Source: Actinomucor elegans (lineage: Eukaryota > Mucoromycota > Mucoromycetes > Mucorales > Mucoraceae). Taken from it: a DNA stretch of 64,000 bases. Below, in pieces: positions 21,423 through 31,928 of the stretch (the first letter of the stretch is position 1; each line of letters opens with the position of its first letter). A program made the position numbers and the translations under genes. The notes beneath the pieces are model-generated. The model was not told the origin of the DNA, did no database searches, and saw nothing but the letters and a program-made list of their open reading frames with translations. The DNA lies in contig JAMSLZ010000010.1 in the NCBI GenBank assembly GCA_026027325.1, positions 248,001-312,000 of the forward strand. The letters are read 5' to 3'.

Positions 21423-22774
21423 ATGAGTACATTAACAGACGAGGAGTTTAGAGCCAAACTAGAAAAGCACTTTTCGCTCTACCGCATTAACCTTCGTTCG
21501 CCCATTGCTTCTCAAGTAGCGCTTAATCATTGGTATCGCATCGATCTATTGCTAGTCAATGAATTAGGTTTGTTTCGACGCGCCGATATTGAACCAAACG
21601 GCCAAGTCATATTGACATGCGACCTACATACTCCCAGCCATGATAGTATTACCCCATTCTCGTACGACGATCCGGATTGGCAAATAGACATTCGAGCATG
21701 TCGATCTTTTGCAGAAGGAAAACTATCGCCTGAACCTTTAGCAGTTCCTGGATTTGCAAGCTCTGGTAAAGGAGCATTTGAGTACCGCATTACTTCCAAG
21801 CGAGCCAATACAACAATATCAAACAATCAAAAGAAGTTCTTACATATACGACCTACTCGCTTGGTGAACTTTCCCAAACAGCAACAGGAGCAAGAAAATT
21901 TGGATATCATTCTACCTTTGGTGATTGGTCCCATTGAAATTGTATCCGAAACCTCTGTCAAAGATACAGCATTGCCTCTAGAGTTATGGCAGGAACAAGA
22001 TATGTCGATGGTGTATGACGGTTATCGTTTGTTTTCCACTTCAGATAACCCACCTGTCAATATTGCTATTCATGAAATGTGGGATTCTGGTATTCCCGGT
22101 AAAATCTGGGATTCAGCGCTAGTTATGCTTGATGTTATCAAAAATATGATTGACCAGCACCCTGAATACATTCATCAAAAGCACACATTGGACTTGAGCG
22201 CAGGGTAAAAAAGGATAGAATAGCAAAATGACATCTCATCACTAATCTCTACTTTATTAGAACTGGCCTGTTGGGTCTATATATCGCAAGCATGATAACT
22301 TCTCCTAATTCAACTATCAAACAAGGAAAAATAACCATCACTGAACTAGATGAAGCTGTGGACCTGATCGATAAGAACATTGTCATCAATGACTTTTTGA
22401 ACTCTTCCTCCAACAAGGATTTAGTGCAATTGCAAACAAGACAATTGCTATGGGGAAATACCCAGGAAGCAGAGCATTGTGGCAAGGCAGACTTGATCAT
22501 TGCTTCCGATGTATTGTATGAAGCGCAATTCTTTGAAGACTTGGTGAAAGCATTTGTAGATTTGAGCACAAAGACTACTCGCATTTACATTGGTTATAAA
22601 CGACGTGGATTTGATGAAAATGAAGAGCGCCGGTTCTGGTCATTATGTAGTAAACATTTTGAGGTGAAGTTGTTAACTTGTGGAGGCAGTGAGGATGTAG
22701 ACGATGCATTGGTGCCAGCCTTGACCTTAGAAACCGGTGTCCAGCTTTATAGACTATTACCACTATCTACATAA
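21423..22774 (+). CDS. METTL21/22-type (family 16) protein methyltransferase
   Basis: Two exons, 21423-22204 and 22261-22774, give 431 residues. The intron falls exactly inside SAM-binding motif I, which becomes LDLSAGTGLLGLYIA across the junction (about 256-270). The fold continues with ITELDEAVDLIDKNIVIN (motif II), and LIIASDVLYEAQFFEDLVKAF contains the ASDV/Y post-II signature typical of the METTL21/METTL22/EEF-KMT group. The RIYIGYKRRG strand and a late GVQLYRLLP end complete the Rossmann domain. The long N-terminal part (1-215) includes a WDSGIPGKIWDSALVML segment equivalent to the VWxxALxL helix of this group. Such enzymes methylate lysines of translation factors, chaperones or nuclear proteins; the substrate here is not predictable. 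Confidence 0.87.
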
Positions 22775-22836
22775 ACTCCTTTATAGTACTACGATCATAT
22801 TGATCTCCTTTATTGATCCCATCTCATATCGTTTAT

Positions 22837-22837
<1 letters not shown>

Positions 22838-22862
<25 letters not shown>
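22838..22862. repeat. Poly(A) tract between genes
   Basis: A run of about 24 A lies between the methyltransferase stop and the phospholipase start, on the coding strand. It is probably part of the 3' or 5' untranslated DNA; it is not preceded by retroposon features. Confidence 0.7.
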
Positions 22863-22867
<5 letters not shown>

Positions 22868-22911
22868 CATTACAAGCATTGCTCTTGTTGTGTGTATATT
22901 TAACGAGCTAA

Positions 22912-24568
22912 ATGTTTTATGTTAAAGGGAAATCGTTTATCTTGTCATTTTCGAACCGCCCTACTTCATCAGACATTCTACTGTCTGCATCAGAAGAACA
23001 GCGTCAAGGTCTTGTTACTATCAACGACAAAGAAACGCATTCATCAGCTATATTGCATTATTTGTGGGGCTCTATCGATATGCTTCCTACTTTTTTAGCA
23101 GCAGCCTCTTCTATGGCTATGATTGTCTATTTCTATACTGTTATATTGCTACCTACAGTCATGATGGCTACTATTGCCAATTTAGATAATACGACGCTCT
23201 CGAATACAACAATGAATGGTACCGAAGTACCTCTGGACACCAAATGTCCGCTCTTAAAGCCTAGAGATGCTCCAGCTCAAAGTGTACATGACCTAAGACC
23301 AGACGATATACGTATTGTTCTTGGTTTAGGTGATAGGTATGCTATTTTTTTTTTTTTTTTTCATTACTATTATGTACAACATGACCAATATCATTGTTTT
23401 TTTATAGCGTAATGGCTGCTTTTGCAGCTAAAGGTGTCCAGAAAACCTTTTTCAATATTGCCAATCTATATGAAAACCGAGGCATTTCTTTTGCTATGGG
23501 AGGGGTAAGATAAAACATTAAATACATCCACCTGTACTTACAGCGCTTTAAATATATATAGGATCCAGATACAATTTCTTTACCGAATATCATTAATTAC
23601 TTTTCACCTGACCTGTATGGCTCTTCTAAAGGCGAGCATATCATCAGTATTTGCTTTGGCAACCAGATATGTCCCGATGGGCAGTATCGCGACAAAATTG
23701 ATGTATTGAATGCAGCGCAATCTGGCGCCCGTAGCCTCAATTTGAATCATCAGATTGATTATCTTTTGGATCACTTGGATTCTATTTACGAAACAGGTGT
23801 CTTGTCGCCTACTGACTGGAAACTCATGACGGTGTTTATTGGATCCAATGATATCTGCCACTCTTGTACTGAAGTCACTTCTTTGCCGCCTGCTTTTGGT
23901 GTAAATGTATTGGCTGCTGTGGAGCGTTTAAGGACGAGTATGTCCAATGTGCTAGTGCAAATCAGTAAGTTATGTTTCACTAATAACGGCATTCATTCTA
24001 ATTTAGACAATAGTTGGACTGATGAGAGTACAAGATATCGTCGTTTCTACGGCAAACTTTACTGATTATTGCCAGCCAATCAAAGGAAGTAGCTTTGTTG
24101 GTCATGACCATGAGTGCGAATGCTCGCATAGCGACTATAATCGCACGATTATGTCCGATTTGTTTCCTCATTACAATACAGCTCTTCAGGGTGTAACGCA
24201 CCATTTTCAAGATGCTATATTTGCTTCAGATCAAAGTTTTGCGGTTGTATTTCAGCCATTATTGGTAGATATTATGAGTTTCCCTATTGAGGCTATTAGG
24301 TAAGTAGATATTTTGCATCAATATGAATATGAATATAACATTATATAGTAATATTGATTGCTTTCATCCTTCCGCATTGGCCCATGCATGGTTATCTAAA
24401 ATGTTATGGTAAAACTACTTTATTCTTTACTTGCTGAATACATGACCAATAATACCTTGTAGGAAAATGATGTTTATGGACCCTGCTGGCAAGCAAGCTA
24501 TACTTAAATACGATGCTAATGCGCCTATATACTGCCCTACAGATCTAGATAGACTCCAGACGCGCTAA
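22912..24568 (+). CDS. GDSL (SGNH) lipase, phospholipase B-like
   Basis: Six exons, 22912-23336, 23408-23504, 23562-23964, 24014-24299, 24349-24408 and 24463-24568, give 458 residues. A hydrophobic segment at about 58-88 (FLAAASSMAMIVYFYTVILL) is a signal-anchor, so the enzyme probably sits in or crosses the secretory membrane. NTT and NGT sites follow at about 93-103. Catalytic features: GDS with S142 created across the first splice junction, FNIANLYENRGISFAMGG, LNAAQSGAR, the GSNDIC oxyanion motif and NIDCFHPS with the Asp-x2-His pair across another junction. This order matches metazoan PLB1-type membrane phospholipase B. Substrate specificity is inferred from family only. Each catalytic motif is interrupted or bordered by an intron, so conceptual translation without splicing misses them. 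Confidence 0.92.
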
Positions 24569-24753
24569 TTATTGTTACTATGATATTTTTAATAAAATGG
24601 CTATATATTTATCAAAATATACATTGTTATGCATATCGATATACGTTCTATGCCTTCAGTCCGTTAATAGTTAGATGCCAAAAACAAAACAAAAACGCCA
24701 TCACACGCGTACTATTAAGCTGTTTATTACATTACATGATATTAAGAAGCTGT

Positions 24754-25065
24754 CTATGACAGACAAGGACGCGTATAATACGCTTCTAGTTTGGGTTTCA
24801 GATTGTCAAGATCTTCAGAGTAGGCAGATTGGTCAGGACACGACTCAATATGGCTCAAGACATCTGCAACCAAACGATCTAATAAAGGGGAAGAAGTAGT
24901 GTTCATATTGGCTTGGTTGGTTGTAGATCTCCTTTTCAGAGGTTTGACCGTGGAAGACAGTTTACTGGGTAATTTATTAGTAGGAATATGTTCAAGAGAG
25001 ACCTTTCTTTGATGACTAACGGGTGGTGAAGGTGTTTTTTTGTTGATTGTTGACGAAGGGAGTGA

Positions 25066-25117
<52 letters not shown>

Positions 25118-25335
25118 AAAGGACGTCGACGCAAGATGGGCGATGTAAATAATAGATCTTTCCCACAAGCAATACCCAATTGAATATCTACAGGCTTTCT
25201 CATTGATGAAGCTTCAGTGATTTTACGAGAAAAGTTTAGGAATTGATGTGAAGTGTCAATTGTAGGTATTTCAGAAGTAACTTCTTCATCATCTAATTCA
25301 AACATCATATCTTTGTTAGCTAGAGAAGTTACCAT
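24754..25335 (-). CDS. Hypothetical protein with polyglutamine tract
   Basis: Single frame of 193 residues with ATG at 25333-25335. A hydrophilic N-terminus (FELDDEEVTSEIPTIDTSHQFLNFS) is followed by SSMRKPVDIQLGIACGKDLLF and then 17 consecutive Gln. After a Ser/Pro/Lys-rich linker (KVSLEHIPTNKLPSKLSS) comes a C-terminal block, SPLLDRLVADVLSHIESCPDQSAYSEDLDNLKPKLEAYY (parts only), predicted helical. No known domain. The structured end caps suggest a real regulatory protein, but it could lack upstream exons. It is head-to-head with the isopentenyl phosphate kinase gene, about 170 bp apart, so the two share a promoter region. Confidence 0.65.
25068..25118 (-). repeat. CAG/CAA trinucleotide repeat encoding 17 Gln
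   Basis: About 12 pure CAG units followed by alternating CAA/CAG on the coding (minus) strand, inside the open frame. Purity of the CAG part suggests length polymorphism between strains. Confidence 0.9.
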
Positions 25336-25504
25336 GAGAGATAAAACAAGAGAAAAAAGAAAAAGGAAAATGAATAGTTCGCATATTTATTCTATTTAGT
25401 CTAGTGCAAGTCTCTGTTGTGTACCTTGCCAAGTAAGCAGGAGCCGTTTGCTGGAATTAAATAATCGATGATCTGTGAATACAGATTGCCTTTTTCTTTC
25501 AGTA

Positions 25505-26392
25505 ATGACTTCGAATATTGTCATCGTCAAGCTTGGAGGTGCCGCTATAACAAATAAGAAGATTACCTGTCAACTAGCGCTTCAAAAAGACCTCGATGCT
25601 TTGATGGATCAAGTGGCAATAGCCTATCAGGAACTGAAAAAGATGGGTCATCAACTCATATTAGTGCACGGCGCTGGTAGCTTTGGTCATCCACAGGCAG
25701 TCAAATACCAACTAAAGCCAGGTTGGTCTCACATCACCAACGGCTTACCTAGTCCTGAATACTTGAAAGGTTATTCTCATATCCGCAACTGTCTCCAACA
25801 ATTGAATTCAACCTTGATCAATCAATTAGAATCTCGCAATGTTCCTGTATTGGCCATGTCGCCTATTGATTATATTCAAACTCGAGATTGTGAAAATACA
25901 CCTTCCGAACAATTCCAAGGCATGGCAGAGCGTGTAAATCAATATCTGGCTCTGGGCTTCGTACCTGTTTTACATGGTGATGCAGTTTTGGATTATGTGC
26001 GTGGGTGCACTATTCTCTCAGGCGATATCATCATGTTTCAGTTAACCAAGCTGATTCCTACAGTAACTCGCTGTATCTTTATTACTGATGTTAATGGTAT
26101 CTACCAAAAAGATCCCAAGCAATTAGAGCCGGGAGAAAAAAACACATTGGTAAAACTTGTACTTGTCCAAGAAGGACAAAATGATATGGTAGTACAATCG
26201 GTGATGAACGTAGCCGATGTTACGGGTGGAATGCAGGGCAAGATTAACTGGGCTAAAAAGATTGTATCCATTCCAGATCGCCATGTTGACGTAGCTATAT
26301 GTCGCTCAGGCAGTGAAGAGGCGCTTTCTTTAATGACAATACAATCTTCTGATTATCAAGAAATGACCCTGTTTACAAAGCAAACATACTAG
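25505..26392 (+). CDS. Isopentenyl phosphate kinase
   Basis: Single exon. The frame opens at 25475, but the second ATG (MTSNIVIVKLGG, 25505) places the first beta-strand at the right distance, so 295 residues are annotated. It is an amino-acid-kinase-fold enzyme: KLGGAAITNK (9-18) is the phosphate-binding loop and HGAGSFGH (55-62) carries the catalytic His (H62) diagnostic of IPK as opposed to glutamate-5-kinase or UMP kinase. GFVPVLHGDAVLD, CTILSGDIIMFQL, CIFITDVNGIYQKDP and DVTGGMQGKI follow in family order. IPK phosphorylates isopentenyl phosphate to IPP, a salvage step joining the mevalonate pathway. The gene ends 3 bp from the stop of convergent EMC2. Confidence 0.94.
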   Translation: MTSNIVIVKLGGAAITNKKITCQLALQKDLDALMDQVAIAYQELKKMGHQLILVHGAGSFGHPQAVKYQLKPGWSHITNGLPSPEYLKGYSHIRNCLQQLNSTLINQLESRNVPVLAMSPIDYIQTRDCENTPSEQFQGMAERVNQYLALGFVPVLHGDAVLDYVRGCTILSGDIIMFQLTKLIPTVTRCIFITDVNGIYQKDPKQLEPGEKNTLVKLVLVQEGQNDMVVQSVMNVADVTGGMQGKINWAKKIVSIPDRHVDVAICRSGSEEALSLMTIQSSDYQEMTLFTKQTY

Positions 26393-26395
26393 CGT

Positions 26396-27457
26396 TTATT
26401 CCATCAAGTAATCTTTAACTATCTTTTTGATTGATTCTGGTTCCTTTTTATACACTTCTAATAAACGTTCTACAGATAAAGCATGCAAATCAGCAGCATG
26501 ATTCACCTCATTAGATGATAATAACTTGCCGGCGCACTGTATAAACAACTTCCATTAGTTACATATCAAAAAAATTAGATCAACTACTTGCCAATTGCAA
26601 CCCATATAAAGCTCTAACATTGTCTGTGCACAACTCTAATACTTTGCAGTAATGCTTCAATGCCAAAGGTAAATGGTTTAAAGTATAAAGGATTTCAGCG
26701 TACTTCAAGAAACAGACATGATTTGAGGGTTGCAGTAAGATAATCTCTTCGCAACAATAAGCTGCTTGATCATACATATATTTAGAAAGATACGCGTCGC
26801 ATAACTCAAGCCATGCTTCGTGGTCATCATAATAGGTGTCCAAATATTTAGTAAGCGCGTCGATCATCTCGGCATCCTTATTTCTCGCTTTCAATAATGC
26901 AATCTGACGTTTAGATGCGAGCTATAAAAATAAAAAAAAGAAACTCGTTTAGATCGAATCACCCATTAACTCATCCACTATATTTACCATATTGGTATCA
27001 TCCTCCTGAAGAATTGTATCATATACTTCCTGTGCTTCATTCAACTTGCCCTGTGCTTCGTATTGCATTCCCAATAAACGACGGAATCTCAATGATTTTT
27101 CCGTAAAGCGCTCTTGCAGTTTATCGATGCAAAACTAACGCGTAGCCTTTGTTAACAAGCGTCGCGAGTAATACTTCAAATTCCTTACATTGGCAAGTGT
27201 AAAATCCTGTACATCAAGCGCTGCTATAGCGATCTGTTCATAAAATGGCCAGACTATAAAACAAGAATGTTAATTGTCAATAAAAAGAGCCAGATGATGA
27301 AGCTTTTTTTTTTTAAACCTTGATCGCCTAGTTTTGAAACATAATTGTCTTTGATAAGTCGAGCGCCAAGAATTGTCACTTGTTCTGAGCAGCGTTCATT
27401 GGTCATGCGAATCTGTTGTAATTCCTCAACAGCTTTGGCATGGTTAAATTTACTCAT
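26396..27457 (-). CDS. EMC2: ER membrane protein complex subunit 2 (TPR protein)
   Basis: Five exons, 27319-27457, 27189-27253, 26988-27134, 26592-26921 and 26396-26536, give 273 residues. It is the cytosolic TPR subunit of the EMC, which inserts tail-anchored and multipass proteins into the ER. Visible blocks: VWPFYEQIAIAALDV, the first TPR area FCIDKLQERFTEKSLRFRRLLGMQYEAQG (in parts), NEAQEVYDTILQEDDTN, then IDALTKYLDTYYDDHEAWLELCDAYLS, YCCEEIILLQPSNHVCFLKYAEILYTL and LALKHYCKVLELCTDNVRALYGLQL. The last intron (26537-26591) only keeps frame if its donor is GC (GCAAGT), a known minor splice class. The C-terminal exon encodes CAGKLLSSNEVN and a basic tail. Confidence 0.93.
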
Positions 27458-29919
27458 CTTTGAAATATGACAAATGGAAAAAAGAAACAGCTTCGTGAAG
27501 GAAGCGTATTAAATTTACCTTAATAGTCTAGTCACGAAATTCAGTGCGTTTATTTGGACCTCAACTTGGCTGATGGTCTCTACTTGGGCACTTGATAAAA
27601 GAAACATGACAACGCTTAGCTATTATAGTTTCTATTCGCAGCAACATATTCTTGTCAGTATCACATCCATAGTAACCTATACCTTTAAACTATGGTTCAT
27701 AACAACATCATAGATTAGCTAATATATCTAGAAAATATAAAACTCTGTTCTATTTTATGCGTTAATAATTCTTGATATACCAAAACTATACTAATGCGTC
27801 TAACAGTCTAACGATCATTTAATCCGTTGGCTTGTTGATTATCGATAAAGTTGATTTTGCGGGTTACTAAGAAATGTAGCCATAACTTGAGTGTTTTATG
27901 AATACTAAAACCCAACAAAAATATATGGAAATATATTTGAATATGTTAAATCTATGATATTAATAGACTTTGTTCTGAAAGCCCTGTTTTTTGGGCTTCA
28001 TAAAAGAAGTAGTGGTTGAAAATTCTAGGCTTATGGGTGTTTCCTTTTTTTTTTTTTTTTTTTAGAAATCTTCCCATTTTCAACATTTCTATAGATCTCA
28101 CAGCCAAGTCTATTTTAATGACATATCTAATGACTATTATATGATGGGAATGAACTACCAGTTCGTCTAGAATTTTTACTCAAGTGAAGTATAGCAAAAA
28201 TATAACATTAGGTTAATGATCAACACTAAGCAAGTTGCATTAATTTCATGTAAACTAGACTTGATAGTTTACAGTTCCCTTTAATGATCTCAGTTTAATT
28301 TCACACCTTTTAAGTGCTCATTTATTTAGCTATAGTACAATAAATATATTTCATTGATCATAATTAACAGTATTATACCAGATCATGATCTAGTCAATTA
28401 GATGCATGCATATATCTAAAGACTATCCTTACTATAGGTGTAATAAAATGCACAGGGTTAGGGCGTTTAAGTAATGTCCACTTTATCAGCAACAGATCAA
28501 GGTAATCAAATATAATCTAAGCACGAAGAGTTATTAAACGAAGGTACAGATCTGCACTTTGTATCTTGAGCTTCAATAAAGCTAAACTTGATGGGCGATT
28601 AAATAATAGCTCTATTTAACTCTATAACACATTTTGATTATGTACTAGCTATCATATGAAATATCAAACCGAAATGGGCCGAAAGACCTATTGGTCCTTA
28701 GGTCCAGTCCATATGAAAAACATATATTTTACAATTAATTGATAAACTATTCTAATAGACGCATTAATTCTTTGTGAGCTTTTACTGGCCTTCAAGCACG
28801 ACATTAAACCGAAGTATCTTGGGGAATGTAGAGATATTTGAAAACAAAGCAGCCTTTGCCATATACAGTTTACTCAATTGGAAGAGTCCGCTTGCCACTT
28901 TTTTACAACTGAATGATCAATTGTTAATATGCACAACATCTATCCTCAGTCATTTGCTATTAAAATGAGCATCAAAGCTTGTACAATTTTTTTTTTCTGA
29001 TTCCGAGTAGCTTCTGCAATTATTTTAAATAGCAGCTGACAATGGAAACCAAAAATGCTTCATAGTGTACTTTCAAACTACTTTTTGGCAGTATTAAAGA
29101 TATGATCCATAATACTCCTTTCTTCCATAGAACATAAAATAAACAATGACATACCGCTTGTTGCTAAAAAGCTAAGAGGGGCCTGGGTTATCAAGTTTAA
29201 GCGAAGCCTCTGCCACAGGATCGGGCGCGATCCACTTACTAAAAGCTTAACAAATCATAATAGTGCTTGTATGTGTCTTTTTCAACTCTATAGTATTGCT
29301 TATTATTGATATTAGCTTTACTTAATCTGTTTTTTGACCTTAAAGCCTCTTTAGTAATGATAATGACGCTTTTTTTTTTTTCAAAAAGCTTCATATGTAT
29401 ACAATATGAAGCGACAGAGCGGCATACCGCATAGTTTAGCTTTCAATGTTTTACTCAACAATGAATTATATCAAACTTATCAATCAATAAATACATAGTC
29501 CGAAATCGTCCTACTAATAACTGAGATAGGTTTAAAATGAACAGGATGCCTGCTCAGTTATGTCAGTATTTTGCGTTTCATATTGCAATTAGGGTTCGGC
29601 AGATGTTTACTGCTTTCTTGGTACGTAAAAGGCTAAAATCTTAAACCTTGTCATACAACTACTGATCATGGACCTCGGAAAAGGGCTTTCCGCTAGAGCT
29701 TTACGTCTTTTTATTATTCTGCTAATGGTTCTATTTTCTACGTACAATATCATTCTAATATATTCTACTGTAGTAGTGTATGAAGCTCACTGGAGAAGGG
29801 TGGGAAGATAATAAGTGTATGCATACATGTTGCTTTGAGTGCACGGGTGATGGTATTTATAAAGATTAATACAGTACATAGGTTGAGCTGGTGACAAACA
29901 AACCAGATATTTATACATT
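27458..29919. other. Long intergenic region, nothing coding recognised
   Basis: About 2.5 kb of AT-rich DNA. A 64-codon frame at 28774-28968 has no supporting features. A short perfect inverted repeat, 9-bp arms GCTTCATAT/ATATGAAGC around a 7-base loop, lies at 29388-29412 after a T run. No full dispersed-repeat copy was recognised. Confidence 0.6.
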
Positions 29920-30367
29920 TTAACAGCAGCATTCGTCTGCTTCATTACAGCAAAAGCAGCAAAAACATAGCGTAGCAAACCTAGAAAAACAATAAAATTA
30001 ATATTCATGTAGAGATATTTCATTATTCTTGAAAAACATTACAGTCCTAAACAGCAACTACAGTCTCCATAACAGCAATCACAACAGCATCCTGGCCTTG
30101 AGTATGGCCCTGGATAGAGCTGCGGTCCTACAACCGGTTGCCCAGCCATTTGCATGGCACCCATAGGAGGATAGTATCCTATAATACAATTTAAGAAAAT
30201 AAAACGGTAATGGTTTATCATTGCTTATTACCAGTCGCCTGTTGCTGTGCTAATATTGGATTATACGGTGATGGTCCGTTATAATATGGTGAGGCAGTAG
30301 CCATTTGCGGTACCGCTGGCGAAGCATATATAGGCGAAGCAGCATAAACAGGATTTGGCATTGCCAT
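29920..30367 (-). CDS. Cysteine-rich tail protein, CYSTM-like
   Basis: Three exons, 30232-30367, 30043-30178 and 29920-29980, give 110 residues. The first 75 are Pro/Tyr/Ala/Gln-rich with repeated YxxSP and NPxY-like units (AMPNPVYAASPIYASP, SPYYNGPSPYNP, GYYPPMGAM). The C-terminal 35 contain many cysteines in CC and CCC clusters (CCCDCCYGDCSCC, LFATLCFCCFCC, ADECCC). This Pro-rich plus short hydrophobic Cys-rich end is the layout of CYSTM proteins, tail-anchored stress-related proteins of plants and fungi. The last cluster is split by an intron, so no frame shows it whole. The Cys residues could be palmitoylated or bind metal; both are inference. Confidence 0.8.
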
Positions 30368-31928
30368 TTTATTATTAATCAAGTAAATACGACTTAATAC
30401 AGAAAAGAGTAAGATTTATAATCGAAATGATAACAAAGAAAAGAAAGAATAAGCTCAGCTTTACTCTTCGTTTTCTATTAGATTTTTTTTTTTTTTGTTT
30501 GTTTTCGTACAAGTTTAGCGGCTTACAGCCTCATGACCAATGACGAACAGTCATGTCAAAGCGTTAAAGAGGACTCTTGGATATACTTGAACTAGAACTT
30601 CATTTCTAATCAAACGTCAATAATACAAGCATTCTGGATAAAACATCAAGTTTGAACAATCGTACCGTACTAGTATTGATTCGGGAAATCTGCCCATAAT
30701 GCAATCCACCTGTACCCATAGTTTAACTCTAGTAAGTGACAGGAATTAATAGCTAGTAAAGAACTGCATTAAGAAATTTGGAATACATCTAGCTGTTTAC
30801 CAGGTTCTGTTATTCATTCTTCTGAGCTTCAACTGCTATTCCAATGATACATTTTACTGAGATCGACAGCGAGATCTATAATTAACATATAGTACTATAT
30901 GAAAATATGCATAATTTGCTGCTTGTCAATATGACGTACGTAGTGTTTTTTGGATTTTCAAGGTAGTTACAACGAAAAAGTGCATTTTTTTGTTGAAAAA
31001 AAACAGTAAAGGCATGTATATATACATATATATACATGTGCTCTAAAATACCTTAAACATATATTAATTAAAAAAACTATATCTTGAAGCGATTTTCACA
31101 CTCTCCAGAAAATAGACGATGATTGAAAAGGAAATTGGCCTAAGGGTATACCTCTATTAAGAATCTTGCCTGCTTCCAATTCAACTTCTATAGATCTCTC
31201 GACCGATCCAGGTTGAATGTTGTACTTGATGAATATTCTATCTTCGAAATATGCTGCTGTATCTCTCAAAAACCTTTCCCTTTTTTTACTGCTATATAAT
31301 GAGCATATTATGCCACTAATGATGAATAGCGATTAAGTATATATTAACTGAATCTATAGATTTATAAAAGAATTCCCAGTTAATTGTTAAATGTCGCATT
31401 TAATGCATAGTTCATTCTCTCAATAAATTGCTGTATATATTAAAGCTTTTTTTATATAAAGTACTTCAAATATACTATACCACTGTTGATAAGAAGTAAT
31501 TACATAATAGCCTGGATCTATAATAGATTTTGCTACCGATGCCAGCTTAATGTTGCATCTGTTAAATACACAGCCCCTAATCAGAATGAGTTATTACAGC
31601 TACAAGAATCTTTATTTAAGAATAAGTTTTGACATTTGGACTTGTTTTCTTTTTTGTTGCCCTAACGCCTAGCTCCTGCCTTTAAACTATATCCAGCTAT
31701 ATAAAATGTTGGACTAGTATCTGAAATATGTTTGTCATGTTTACATCAGAACGACGGCCATACAATAAGTCAAGAGATACAATTTAATAGCATTATCAAC
31801 TAGTATGGGTGCTTTCACATGACTAAAATGGTATGAGTGCATATCTGTAAATATAATCCAGTAAGAGTTTAGATAGTCTATGGTATATTATGCTATTAGA
31901 TGACAGGATTATATATACGCTATAATTA
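30368..31928. other. Intergenic with fragments of the dispersed repeat
   Basis: No gene. Partial repeat-like text at about 30855-30920 (GAGATCTATAATTAAC, TGAAAATATGCATAATTTGCTG), 31186-31240 on the minus strand, and possibly 31505-31575. A TATATACA-type low-complexity tract lies at 31016-31040. Confidence 0.5.
31186..31240 (-). repeat. Dispersed repeat family, partial copy L
   Basis: The plus strand reads TCTATAGATCTCTCGACC, GATCCAGGTTGAATGTTG; the reverse complement matches the central part of the family (ACATTCAACCTGGATCGGTCGAGAGATCTATAG, quoted in two halves elsewhere). The ends are not recognisable. Confidence 0.45.

Noticed and set aside
23786..24210. Minus-strand ORFs opposite the phospholipase B-like gene
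   Set aside because: Antisense shadows of well-supported exons carrying catalytic motifs.
25021..25120. Possible triplet-repeat element or CRISPR-like array
   Set aside because: It is an in-frame CAG/CAA tract encoding Gln; no spacers.
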